Below the pieces are notes generated by a model. The model searched no databases. It saw nothing but the letters and a program-made list of their open reading frames with translations, and was not told where the DNA came from. This document shows positions 22,031-33,232 of a DNA stretch of 64,000 nt, one piece after another. The position numbers and the translations under genes were made by a program. The stretch is from Talpa occidentalis (taxonomy: Eukaryota; Chordata; Mammalia; Eulipotyphla; Talpidae). The stretch covers positions 21,587,048 to 21,651,047 of the forward strand of contig NW_023600993.1 in assembly GCF_014898055.3 (NCBI RefSeq), read 5' to 3'. The first letter of the stretch is position 1; every line of letters begins with the position of its first letter.

Positions 22031-22736
22031 GTTAATCAGCCCCTATCTTCACAACAGATCAGAATTTCTCTGAGACATTTTTGTGCTAGAACAAATATTT
22101 TGTCCCAAGGATTTGCGCATCAGGAATTTATTTTTTACATGATTATCTCAGGGAGGCTTCACAATTGTATTTTAGGTTAACCCTCATGTGTTGGACTTGT
22201 TTGCTGTTCCTTGATGATAGGGGAAATGTTACAGGATATCTATTAAACTGAGAAAATTGACTCCTGAAAATCTAAACAACCTTGGCAAAATCTGATTTTA
22301 TTTTCTTTTTACCCACTTTGGGCATGTCCTGTTTCTCAATTCTAGTATCAATTTTAATTAATATCAAAACATGGTGATGAAAAGAATAAAACAATAGTTT
22401 ACCTACAAAGGAGGGTATGCTGGTTTGTTATAAGAAATCTTTTCTAAAATCTATCTAAAAAACAGTACATCATAAAGTTTTAATAATGTGATCTTTCTAT
22501 AAGAAAAGTTAGGCCAAAGATACATTTTGGATATCATTTAATTATCTTTCATATATTTCACATTCCATAGAACTTAATCACATCTTTCAAAGTTTGATGA
22601 CCAACTTCTTCATATTTTCTTAGCAATGGCAGTGCTTTTCCTGAACACACACCTGATGGATGACTTTGTTCTTTTCAGCTTAATGTGTGTGAGGTGGGCA
22701 GTCTGGTGCCTAGTTCACCAAACTAAAGCCATCTTA
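22031..22736. other. Intron 1, unassigned
   Basis: AT-rich, no exon or named repeat. Confidence 0.4.
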
Positions 22737-22749
22737 ACATGCTCTTTTT

Positions 22750-23018
22750 AAAATTTTTTTTAAAGATTTATTTATTTATACACGCACTGGGTACGGTCGG
22801 ATGCGCGGGAGGGTGAGAGAATTTACCAGAGCCAGAGCGGGGAACAGAACAGGCAGAAGGACCGAGGTACACTGCTGAGGGGAGCAGCGGGTGTGGCAGG
22901 AGAGGTCTGTGCGCCATGTGGGACCCTCCTCTGGTGGCCGGGGATTGAACCTTGCTGCAGAACTGCGGGCAGCTTCGCAGCCCAGTGCTCAACTGCTGCA
23001 CCACTAGGGGAGGCCCTG
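22750..23018 (-). repeat. tRNA-derived SINE, young subfamily
   Basis: Antisense copy with a 12-bp target-site duplication, ACATGCTCTTTT (22737-22748 and 23019-23030). It has the young-type segments CTGGGTACGGTCGG and GAGCCAGAGCGGGG. It is slightly diverged around the B box (the complement of GGTTCAATCCCCGG at about 22939-22952). Confidence 0.95.
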
Positions 23019-23030
23019 ACATGCTCTTTT

Positions 23031-25050
23031 TTGTGACTAAAATGCTCACTGTCTTTCAACCCACTAACTTTCAACTCTTTAAAATCACTAGCATATAATG
23101 CTTCATATATATATAGTGCAAGTGGAATCATTTTTGTAAAGTCTGGAAAAGGAATTTAATAATAAAAAATGAATGCAGCAATTGGTGAGGTGAAAGGACA
23201 GAGTGTCTAAGAATGGTTATGGAAGGTCCCATTTTCTTCTATTCTAGAACTTGCTTTAATACTATTTCCCCAGGAGTTCCTTACCATTTTTACAATCTGG
23301 TTTCCAGACATTTCTTCCCATCACAGGGGTATTTAGTTATTTAATAAGAATGTCTTGGTGATCAATATTAGACTCATAGTAATGTGTTTCAATGTTCTGT
23401 AAAGAATGCCAATATATTAACATATTATGAAGATGATAAAATATAAATAAGAACCATTAACTTCAAGAGATTGTTATTAGTGATAATGGCAAGAGAGGAA
23501 GACTGAAAGGCCCAGAATTGACTTGATACATGAATATAATGGAGCACAAATCCTTATGATAGCTCAGATCAATGCTATTCATTGAAACATTTCTTTGCAC
23601 TTCCATTATGTTGCTCTGGCATCCACCTCTGCAATCGGCTGGCTGAAATCATGTAGAGAGATTTGCTTTCAATATTTCTCATACCTTTTACATGAATTTT
23701 TTTTATTGTTTTGTTTTGGAAAGCAATGCAAGTCTGTCTCAGCATTCCGTAGAAAACGCACCCTGCAGTCTGAGATGAATCTATTGGGAAATTGCCTTTT
23801 TTTTTTTTTACATTGCTGTATTTCACAATACTTGCACTTCTCTCATTTACGTTCCCAGGATGCCTTTTGTCCCTTAAAGTAACTAAATTAGAGGAGAGAA
23901 GGGTGTCATTTTCTTGCAGTCAGCTCATAGAATGTTAGCTCTTGCTTCCATAGAACTAAACCTCATGGATGGAAATGTTTTGAGTGAGGCCAGCCGTGAC
24001 ACTGGGTGTGGTATTGGGCTTTAACTGGATAAATCTCCAGACTATTCATTGGGGAATGAAGGAATTGAGTTTTCTTTCAGTTTCTCCAGCTGAATATTCA
24101 ACTTACAAATATCCTTTAAACTTGCTCACAATTACGATTGCTAAATTTTAACTTTACCTTTTTGTTAATCTTCAAAAAAAATAAGCAATGGCTACATTCG
24201 TCAAGCTCTTTATTCTCAAAACCTAAGGGCCATGGCAAAGGAGTTCAAGCTGTATGACTCTCCTCCCCGATTTTTGCTCTGTCAATACAATAGGCACCAA
24301 ATAAATATCAATTTATTGAATGATCAAGCCTTCCTTATGTAAGTTGTGGTTCCATATGCTGAACTCTAATAACAACTACTGATAGATACACGTTAGGCAC
24401 TTAACCATTTTCTCTCCTTTTGATATAATTTCATTAGCTCCAGAAAAAGAATCCTCATCTGTTTCTCCTTTCATTATCCTCATATCCTGTAACTGTGACT
24501 TGTGTTTAGAACTAGTCAGTATCTCTTGAGTGAAGAATGGTGAGGCTTACTCTAAACATCCTTGATTTCATTTTATAATCTTCAGAAAAGTTTTATAAAA
24601 GCTTCTTCACACAGATATATGCTTCTCTTATAGTTTTCTTTATTGCTCTTTAACCTCAAAATAATATTTGGCTTTCAATTCTTAAGACACATGAAACAAG
24701 GAAAAAGTATTAAGTGAAAATTTCCTCAAGGTGTTTGGCATTTTTACTGTCAAGTATTTGCTTTCTGCCTGCTTATAAACATGTTCACTCTCAAGTCAAC
24801 ATTGACTTAACAAAGAAACAGCCATCTGCTTTCTCAGTATATCTGTCTTCTCCCACTCTTCTGTATATGTTTGTTCTGAAGACAATTTAGAAGAGGGAGA
24901 GAAGAGTTTTCAGTGTTTGTGCAGTGTTGAGTTATGCGAGCTGCAGTGCTATAATGTTTCCATTTGTTTCATATCCTATCGTTATTAAGAAGGGATTTGA
25001 AACTGGGAATTTCAGAATATAGAATAAAATGCGTTAATGCATAGTCATGG
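23031..25050. other. Intron 1, unassigned
   Basis: No exon recognised. Short T-rich runs near 23700 and 23796-23809. Otherwise nothing that can be named. Confidence 0.4.
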
Positions 25051-25480
25051 AGCACATCTTTAGGTCAGTATTGTTGGAGAAGACCGAAGAGGGTTGGAAT
25101 GTAATTCATGTTCTTCAGAAGTTGATGATTTATTTGTGGAAACAGAGGTGACACATGGAGCAAAGAGGAGTAATTAGATGCTAGGTTATGTAACATTGAA
25201 AGTCCAGTGAGAGAATGAGTGATGTTTGGGCAAGAAGCTTCGTGAAGGAAGAAGAATCTTAGGTCAACCTTGAGGTGACAAGCAATGGGCATATTGATGA
25301 AGTCAGGGAAGATTGGAAGGGTGTGTCCCTGCTGGAGTAAGAATCAAAACATAACATCAGCATAATGATAGAACTGGAGGGGGAAAATATAGAGAGAAAA
25401 CAGACTTAGCCGAAACAGATAAACCTGGAATGGGTGGATAGCCAGAGAATAGCAATTACTGAAAGGCCTTCATAGGTCAG
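25051..25480 (-). repeat. Possible ancient LINE-2-like fragment
   Basis: The plus strand is purine-rich and contains phrases such as CTTCGTGAAGGAAGAAG near 25238 and TTGAGGTGACAAGCAATGGG near 25269. It has the texture of antisense L2-type repeats seen elsewhere in the window. The match is weak and the family is uncertain. Confidence 0.3.
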
Positions 25481-26489
25481 AAAAGAAAAAGTGAATAATT
25501 GTTTAATCTTTGTTCAGAGCATGGCTTTATAAGCTTTATTCCAAAGTCATAAACTATAAATGAAAAGAATGTATTTAAATTCTTTCCTGTTTTTATGAAA
25601 TTTCTACATTTTGATTAAAGGAATGTTTATAAATCTTCATCCAGCAAAACTGTACCACAATATAAAAAAAGTAAATAAGCACTCTTGTAAAAAAAATGTT
25701 TGCAACATAAACAAAGTTTTAATACTCTAGATATAAAACATGTTACTATAACTTAATAAATAATACAGAAAATAAAATTAAGTAATAAAGGGAAAAATTC
25801 AAAAATGAAGGTATAGACACAGGTAAGATCACTTAAAAGTGTCACTAATGATCATAAAAAGTGGTGACCAAAATAACAGTGAGATATTATTTTCATCTCC
25901 TGGACTTTTAAGAAATATTTCCCATTAATCTAGGTAGATTGAGGTACAAGAAGACAGCCATTTGCACAAACTACTGCTATTCAGGGAAATGACAATGTAT
26001 AGGTGGATATACCAAAGATTTGAAAATGGACATGTCTTGTTATATTTACAAGTCCAATTCTAGAAAGATCTACTAAGGTGTTGAAGATGACATGCACAAA
26101 GGTGCTTATTGCAGCACTACATTTAGTTGTAAGCTACCTGAATGTCTATCAAAAGGGAGAAGATTATATAAATGACACTATTTTTTTTCAAAGAATCACT
26201 ATGTAGTCACTAAATCAATAAATATGGATATATTAACTAGGGGAACTGACATATTATTTTTTTAAAAGTTGTAAAACAGTCTTGTAGTATGATTTCAATT
26301 CTGTCTTTAAGATCTGTGCATGTGTGTATATGTTTGTGAAGTGTTTATTTGTTCTTAGAATAACATATGAAAATTTATATTTGGGGGGGTTTAGGTATTT
26401 GTTAATTGTGGTCATTGCAAAAATAATTAACACTGGAAATTAAGTTGTCTCCAAAACATAATACTAAATTAAGAGGCAGTCAAGCAAAT
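25481..26489. other. Intron 1, AT-rich, unassigned
   Basis: Very AT-rich sequence with short A-rich runs. Some of it (26040-26290) has the order of an antisense or sense L1 ORF2-like intron relic, but I cannot support a call. Confidence 0.35.
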
Positions 26490-26995
26490 TTCATAAGAAT
26501 CTTGATAGAGTTAAAAGAAAGAAGTTACTACAGCTTGTGTAATTGAGAAAGAAGTAGCAACACATCAGAAAGGAATGCTTTGAATTAATTACTAGTACTT
26601 TATAAGATGCAATGGAACAGGAAGGTAACATTTAGGAAGACAAGTTAAACCCAAGACCGGGTAGGTATGAAAACACAAAAACATAAGAGACCAGAAAATG
26701 GTCAGTATTGTAGATGGTACTGAGGCTGGAGAAATGTACTTGTGAATGATCTGGAAATAAGGAAAATGACACAGTTTTAAACATGTGAACTTTGAGGTGG
26801 TAAATGTATGGCCCATGAAGATATGATATGGGGCAGGGGAAAGAGAGCTAATGTCTGATCCAAGTCCAATGCCTGAAAGACAGGTTTGGGTGTAATCTAC
26901 ATGAAAGTAACTTTTGAAGTGATAGGTGTGACTAAGATTTCCACAAGTAAAGGAGAAGCAACAGTTGTAGAGAAAAGGAATGAGAAGAACTTTAT
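26490..26995 (-). repeat. LINE-2 fragment, antisense
   Basis: Plus-strand landmarks fit the antisense L2 body: TTAAACATGTGAACTTTGAGG near 26776 (antisense L2: 'ttggacatgttaagtttgag') and then GTTTGGGTGTAATCTACATG near 26884 ('tttgggagtcatcagcata'). Strongly diverged. The call rests on remembered consensus order. Confidence 0.5.
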
Positions 26996-27089
26996 TCCCC
27001 TTTCATTCTATTTATTACATGGATTTCTTAAGATTGAAGGTTGCCCTGTGCATGAAGAAGCTCTTTTACATACATATGTGCGTATGCAT

Positions 27090-27430
27090 TTGTTTCTTAT
27101 TGAAGTCACATTGGGTTCACACCTCCTCTGAGTCACATTGGGCTCACACCTACTACCAAAGCACCCTAAGTCCTTCCTCCTCGACCATTGGGCCCTAGGC
27201 CCCTTTGTTCCAACCCTCTGTTTACCTCCCCTTCTTGTAGCCTCCATTCTGTAGTCAGATTTCTAGGTTTTGTTTTGGTCTAGTTTTGTCAGTTATTTTC
27301 CTTTGTTTCTCTATATTCCACATATGAGTGAAATCATCTGGTATTTCTTTCTCCTTCTGACTTAGTTCACTTAGCATAATCCCCTCTAGTTCCATCCAGA
27401 TTGTTGCAAATGGCAAGAGTTCTTTCAAAT
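27090..27430 (-). repeat. L1 3'-end fragment, antisense
   Basis: Contains TATATTCCACATATGAGTG near 27312, then AAATCATCTGGTATTTC, CTGACTTAGTTCACTTAGC, and CCATCCAGATTGTTGCAAAT, the antisense of the L1 3' region. Near 27105-27152 is an imperfect tandem duplication built on GTCACATTGGG(T/C)TCACACC. Confidence 0.75.
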
Positions 27431-28608
27431 GTTAAGAAAATAATTAGTTACCACAAGAGTATTTGAGTGTGATCCCTCAGAGAGTTGAGAAAATTTGGTT
27501 AGCAGAAACTTCACCCATCATAAAGTCTGAAATTTTCTTTTCCACGATTTAATTTTATCTGTCCTAGCAGTTGTCCTGTTACTCGCTTCCTATTTTGGCC
27601 GAGTGATTCTTTGGTAGCATTATTTGAGGAAATACGCTTCTGTAGCTCACTTTCATCTTTACTTAGTCTCTGTTCACAAAGCACATTCAACTACATTATC
27701 CAATTATTCTGCTGAAATGTATTGAATGTGGCACTTTCTGATTATTACTGTGTACTCTGTAGCCACCTATTGAGATTTCAATTCACCTGTAATTTAAATA
27801 ATTAAATTATTTTGTGGCTTACTCCTCCTGACCCTGATGTCTTTAGACCTTTGCATGGTGTGACTGGAAAGAGAATGGAAATATTTGCTTCAAGGGAAGT
27901 ATACATAGTCTGTTGTTTCCAGGATCATGGTGCTGAGAAAAAAGTCTGTCTTCAGAATTCTAAGGGTCTTAGAGTATGCTGGAAAAGTCCAGTTCCTTAA
28001 CCTTCAGGGCTGGGGGAGCACCATGGACCCGCACAAACCCACCAAGACAGGTGGGGGCTCTGGATGAGCCAACTGCCATCTGCTTCTCTGAGCATTTTGC
28101 CTGCTGTTCATTTGTTCAGTCACTAGGAAACATAACTAGAGAACTTTACGAAACTGAAAGGAACTTTGAAGTCATCCGGGCGATTCCACTCAATGTGAAG
28201 TGAAAGTCATAACCTTTCATTGGAATCTGACTATCTGTTGAACCTGGCAATTGACATGATTCAAAAGGCTAGGTTCTCTGTTCAGAAATATTCCATGTCC
28301 TGGTGGACTGATGCTTCTTTGTGAATCTTAGTCTAAAGTGTGATGCTTGACACTGGGTTCAGGTGCCAATGTTAGCGTGAGAACCCACCAGACCTTAACC
28401 TCTGGGCCCCTTCCTTAGTTTAATTTAGGATTTCATAACTATATTATAAAACCTGTCTGCTTACCTTTGAAAGAGAACTGCCCTGTCATTGAATTTCTCT
28501 TTTTAGCCTTTGTAACACAGTATGATACTTCTTAATAAAGCCCTTACAAATAAGTCCTTTTGGCATAAATATAGCCTTAAGAACATGTCAGGCAAAACAT
28601 GTATATCA
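27431..28608. other. Intron 1, unassigned
   Basis: No exon recognised. Around 28140-28200 the phrase GAAAGGAACTTTGAAGTCATC resembles an L3/CR1-type relic, too short to call separately. Confidence 0.35.
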
Positions 28609-28869
28609 GGGCCTCCCTGGTGGCCTATGGGTTAAGTCTCAGTGCTATCATGCTGTCACCAGCACTGCCTGAGTTCAATCCCCGTCCAGGGCGCTAACCC
28701 ACATGGCACAGCAGACCTCTCTTGTCTCACCTTCTGCTCCCCTCAGCAGTCTGTTCTGTTCTGCACTCTGTCTCTGGTGAATCCTCTCACCCCCCACACC
28801 TCTGGCCCACACCTCTGGCCTACACCCCAGTTCTTCTACTCAAAAATAAATAAATAAATAAATAAAAAA
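28609..28869 (+). repeat. tRNA-derived SINE, old subfamily
   Basis: Head GGGCCTCCCTGGTGGCC, then a diverged tRNA-like part with the B-box remnant GTTCAATCCCCG at about 28673-28684. The body has CTCTGTCTCTGGTGAATCC, and the tail is (AAAT)n. The body holds a short internal tandem duplication of CCCACACCTCTGG (about 28791-28818). No clear target-site duplication. Confidence 0.9.
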
Positions 28870-29279
28870 CTATAGATATTATCATGCAAAATAAAGTTGA
28901 AGGGGTTGTGGATCTATTGCACTAACAGACGCAAAATGTACATTCAAAAATTCATTTACTAATGGAAGGAAACAAAGATTTTTTTCTTACAGAACTCAGC
29001 ATTTATTTGGTTTATATTCAGTTGTAATGACAAAAAATTATCTTAAAAACTGGATTCTAGTAATTATCTTTCATTTGGGGGTTTCAGTTATGTTTAGTTT
29101 TTCTGTATAATAATTGCTTTCAAAGATTAGGAATAATGTATATAACTGGCCTGGCATTTGATACCCCATACATATTTGCGTAGTGGTAGTTATACTTTAA
29201 ACTGATATTTGGAATAGGTGGTAAGACTCTCAGCCAAGATAGTTGAAAGCACTCCACTGAGAGAATAATTGTGGACTTG
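28870..29279. other. Intron 1, unassigned
   Basis: AT-rich; nothing recognised. Confidence 0.4.
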
Positions 29280-30110
29280 CCACTTTTTAGCCTGCCTCTG
29301 TCTTCATCAGCTTTCACAGTGGGATCCACCGAGATCACAATCCTGCAGACGAAGGCCCGCCCCGTCTAGACTAAAGTACAAGGACTATTACAGCTCTAAC
29401 CTCACTACCTGGAAGAGTCCAGAAATGAACCACCCACCCACTGGGATGTGGCAATCTGAGCACAGGTGCTGGCAATGCCCAGGTATCCTGTCCAAGCCCA
29501 GGTCTAGGCAACCGTGCTGCTCTTGAGACTTCGAAGAACTGTCCTCGCTCAGTCGCTCTCACCAATAGTTATTCCATTTGCCATGTGTAAGGGCAGGATG
29601 GGCCACTGAGCAGGTTTTCTAATCCAGCAGATGGGTAAAGGAGAGTCCTGGAGCTCTTGATGGCTTTCTAAGGCTTTTATTGAGCTGTTACATGTAGAGC
29701 AGCAGCCAGGTACAGGGCAGGCAGGGTTTCCGGGGGGCCAGGAGGGCAGCAGGCCTCCAAGCCCCCAGCAAGTCTTCACTCTGGGCTTCTCTCTCTCTCT
29801 TCTAGCTTTATTTCTCCCCTTCTCTTTCCTGCTTCTTTCCCGGCTCTGATTATCTCCATGACTATTTCAATACTCCTCCCATGGCCCACAGAAGTAAACA
29901 AGACAGCTTGCAACAACGTAATAACTGCAGGTACCCCATCAGGCAGGGCAATCCTAATCTTGGGGGGACAGAAAAGCCTGAAAACCATTTATCAAACCAT
30001 TTACCCTACGACATGACTGTTCTCTATGCTGTTTCATGGTGGGATTCTGGAACCCAGAAATGTGCATAAACTTTCCTTTCCTCCTAATTAAAATCTAATT
30101 TTTTACTGCA
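29280..30110 (-). mobile_element. Probable endogenous retroviral LTR (solo or partial), antisense
   Basis: On the minus strand the segment contains CTCAATAAAAGCC (complement of 29672-29684), a characteristic retroviral polyadenylation-signal/R-region motif. It lies within a locally GC-richer, non-AT stretch of LTR-like texture. No gag, pol or env coding sequence is present nearby, so it would be a solo LTR or an LTR piece. The exact ends and the family are not determined. The 830-bp extent is an estimate, and part of the left side may belong to another element (see the duplicated 65-bp segment at 29389-29453). It carries no intact viral gene. Confidence 0.5.
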
Positions 30111-30199
30111 GTCCAGCGAATGTGTTCCCATCCTCACCCCACTCCCCAGACTCCCAGATGTAGCTCTTCATTGACTTGAAGAGTCAGTGCCTCCTTGGC

Positions 30200-30842
30200 T
30201 TCTCAGCCATGCTATTATAGATCCTCAATGATAGCCTAATGTATATTCTCAAAACATCATCTGAGCTTGCCCTTCTCAAACCTCCCTATCAACGGCCTAC
30301 CTGGCCCCTGCCTAACTCTATCACCTCATTTCCTGCCACTCTCTCTCCCTTTCTCATATTCCACCCACAATGACCTTCTTTCTGTGGCTTCTACATGCCA
30401 AGAACTTACAGCTCTAACCTTACCACCTGGAAGATCCTAGAAGTGAACCACCCACCCACTATGGGATAATGCAATCCATAGTGTTACTCCCTTGCCTTGA
30501 TTCCCCTTCTCACCCTGCCTAATTTTAAGGTGAATGGTTTCTTCTTGGTTTTCAGATCTCAACCTATGTGCTTTTGCTGACCCAGTTTGAAAGCCCCAGT
30601 TTGGGCTTCCCCAAAGAAGCCCTGTTGCTTCCCCATATTTTAATTTTCCTAATACACAGAGCTCTTATCACTATTGGATATTTTCCTTGTTTATTTCACA
30701 TTTGTTTACTGTCTGCCTTCGCTATTAAAATGTAACTTCTGCAAGAATGGAAATCTCATCTATCTTGTTCTCTGCTATATTTCCAGAGCCTGGAACAATG
30801 GTTGGCACACAGTAGGTGTTCAATAAATATTTGTTGTGTGAG
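30200..30842 (+). repeat. LINE-2 (L2) 3' end, sense
   Basis: Shows the L2 3'-end order on the plus strand: CACCTCATTTCCTGCCACTC near 30322, CTCTTATCACTATTGGATAT near 30661, TTTACTGTCTGCC near 30705, and the 3'-terminal 'cctggaacaatggttggcacacagtaggtgttcaataaatatttgttg' signature, given here in parts: CACACAGTAGGTG near 30806 and TTCAATAAATATTTGTTG near 30819. This is one of the better preserved L2 copies of the window. Confidence 0.8.
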
Positions 30843-32599
30843 TAAGCAGCTTCCCCTCAGGTCTATTTCAGTGTCTGTCTTGGTTTTCCTTGTTCTGTGC
30901 CAGATTATGTGCCAGGATAGTACTTCATTTGTCTGCGATAACAATAGTGAACCTAGTTACCTCAGATACATGGGCCAGCTTCGCCTACCTACCTCTCTCA
31001 GCCAGGAAGACATTGATAATTTATACCTGTGTTTTCACAGCCTCGGGAGCCTCCTAATATTCCAGGAGGCAACACCAGTTTCCCTGAGCATGAAATCAAA
31101 ACAATATCCATTCCTATCCCCAGGGGATATTTGACATTTCTTTTCTTTCTCTTCTCGTAGACCTTTAGAAAACATCTCTTCCGAAATTTCCAAGGTGTGA
31201 CTAGTTCTGATTTTGCTAGTCCAGTATCCATTCTCCCTTGTTTTATACCCCAGTTTTCTCATTAAGAAATCTTTTGGGTATGATTTGGATATAGTTGCTT
31301 ATCAAGGGACAAGGTGCCTGGACACAAGTAGACTTTTGACCTAATATAAGAAAAGCAAAACCTCTTTGATCAGATGTGCTTCATCTAGCCATGTTGACTT
31401 TGTCATCTAAGAGTCGGTTAGCTCCTTTGGCTTAGATTTCCAGAGCAGCCCCAAAGAAGTCTCTGGTCTCTGGTGCCTGCTTCTTCAGATTTGTCTTTTC
31501 TTTGTCAGATTTTTTTTTTCCTTTGTTTAATAAGAATCAATTGTTGTTACTTACAGTTGTATAAATAACAGTAACTCATGCAAGGTATTTAATAAATATT
31601 GAATAATAAATACAAAATTGAAATTTAGTGTTATGAGGACACAGATTTTTTTTTTTCTTTCATTCCTTCTGCATTTCTGTCAAAGTCAGAGCTGTATGAG
31701 GTGCATGTTGACCTAGGAAGAAACCATCATTACTTTTAAGGACTGTAGAGTCTTCCTTACCAGAAAGTAACCTTCAATGGGTCAAGATGAGACTTCATAT
31801 GTTCAACTTTGCTTAACCTGTTTCTTCTCTTTGGAATTTTTCACAGGTCTTTTGCTCCATCTCTACCTCCTAGAACCATAGATTCTGAGTTTCAAATCCC
31901 TCTTCCCCCTGTCCTCTCTTTCTCTGCTTTGTCCTTCATTGAGTCTTATTCATTCTGTAGCCTGTACAGTACATAGCCAAAGGCCTCCTGTCATGTTGCT
32001 AGACAAAAAGCTACATTTTAATTTAATCTGTTAAATGAAGGGAAAAACACACAATTAAGAGGAAACTCACTCCTTGAAAAATACAGTCACTGTATTTGTT
32101 GAGCTTGTTTAAAATAGCTGCTAGTTCTGCTGCCACTGTTTCCATTTCATTCATGAAGCTCAGGCAGCCTTAACATACCGTCTGCCCTCTCTTTTCTCTC
32201 TAACCCCTTACCAAATGTCTCCACCTGCATCAGTGTCTTTTTCACAACTGGTCACGGGCCTTATCAATGCATTGTGTTACATCTAAGGAAATCATCAGTG
32301 GCAGATTGCAGGAAGGTCGAGTTCTCTCCAGTATAAATATTTTTGCATTGCTTATAAGCAATTATGTGTGCGTGTTAGTCCTATTTCGAGTAATTTATTT
32401 ACAGCTAGTGCTGCAGTGAGTAGGCATGTGATTCTCTATTTATAAAGTAGCTCCTACTCCCTTCCCATGCTAGCCTGGCTAGAAGTGGTGGTGTATATTG
32501 GGAGAGGGGTTTTCTGGAGGTCAGGACTGTGCTGGGAAGGAACAGAGGAACCCAAGAGGATTTAAATGACTCATCACAGTGCACTGTTTATGTTTCCTT
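30843..32599. other. Intron 1, mostly unassigned
   Basis: No exon recognised. Includes the conserved-looking patch at about 32280-32460, listed separately, and T-rich runs near 31509 and 31649. Confidence 0.4.
32280..32460. promoter_or_regulatory. Conserved-looking non-coding patch
   Basis: Repeat-free segment with motif-dense AT-rich sequence (TAAATATTTTTGCATTGC near 32334, TTATAAGCAATTATG near 32351, GAGTAATTTATTTACAGC near 32389). It resembles homeobox/POU-site-rich intronic enhancers in texture. Conservation cannot be tested here. Confidence 0.25.
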
Positions 32600-32885
32600 G
32601 GCATTGGGATGTTGTTCAGGACAAAGTTGAAGCCTGAGCAGAACAGATGAGAAACTCTACATAGAATGCTGAAAGAGTAGACGGTGACAGTGTTTGAGGG
32701 TGAGATTTCCAGAGCACATACTCTCTATGGAGTAGAAGAATATTACAGTAATCCAGAAGTAGTTCCATCCTACCAATGTGGAGAATAAAGACTTTGTAAG
32801 TTAATTGCTTGTCTATGATTTGATGGTGTACAGAAAGAGTGTAAGTCAACCATTGGTTGTTACTCACATATGACATTTAATATGT
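32600..32885 (-). repeat. Possible LINE-2 relic, antisense
   Basis: Contains ATTACAGTAATCCAGAAG near 32741, which matches the antisense L2 phrase 'attgcaataatccaggcgag', in a purine-rich context. Short and diverged. Confidence 0.35.
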
Positions 32886-33232
32886 ACTAAATATATTTTG
32901 TTAAGCGACTAAATCAGAGGCATACATAGGTAAGTTATATAAATTAAGAAAATTGCATCTCACACTTTGCAGTTCAGTTAAACTTACTGAAACTACCTGA
33001 CATTATTCGCTGCTTAAAAATATATATATAAGCCTGAATTTAGGAATCCTATGTTTTTTGTTTATAGCATTTTTGTAGAACTGGACTTTAAGGAAATAGT
33101 TGCAGGGCAGTATCTTCTGGAAATTGAAATGAATATTTTAACCTGATAAATGTTGAGTTGCCATAGAGATTTGGAGAAGTGTTTGAATTCATGACACCTT
33201 TATTTTACCTCTGAGGTTAAGGGTAATTCTAC
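32886..33232. other. Intron 1, unassigned
   Basis: AT-rich. A short (TA)n run at about 33019-33031. Nothing else recognised. Confidence 0.4.

Noticed and set aside
30802..31134. 110-codon open frame
   Set aside because: It starts inside the L2 3' end and has no recognisable domain.
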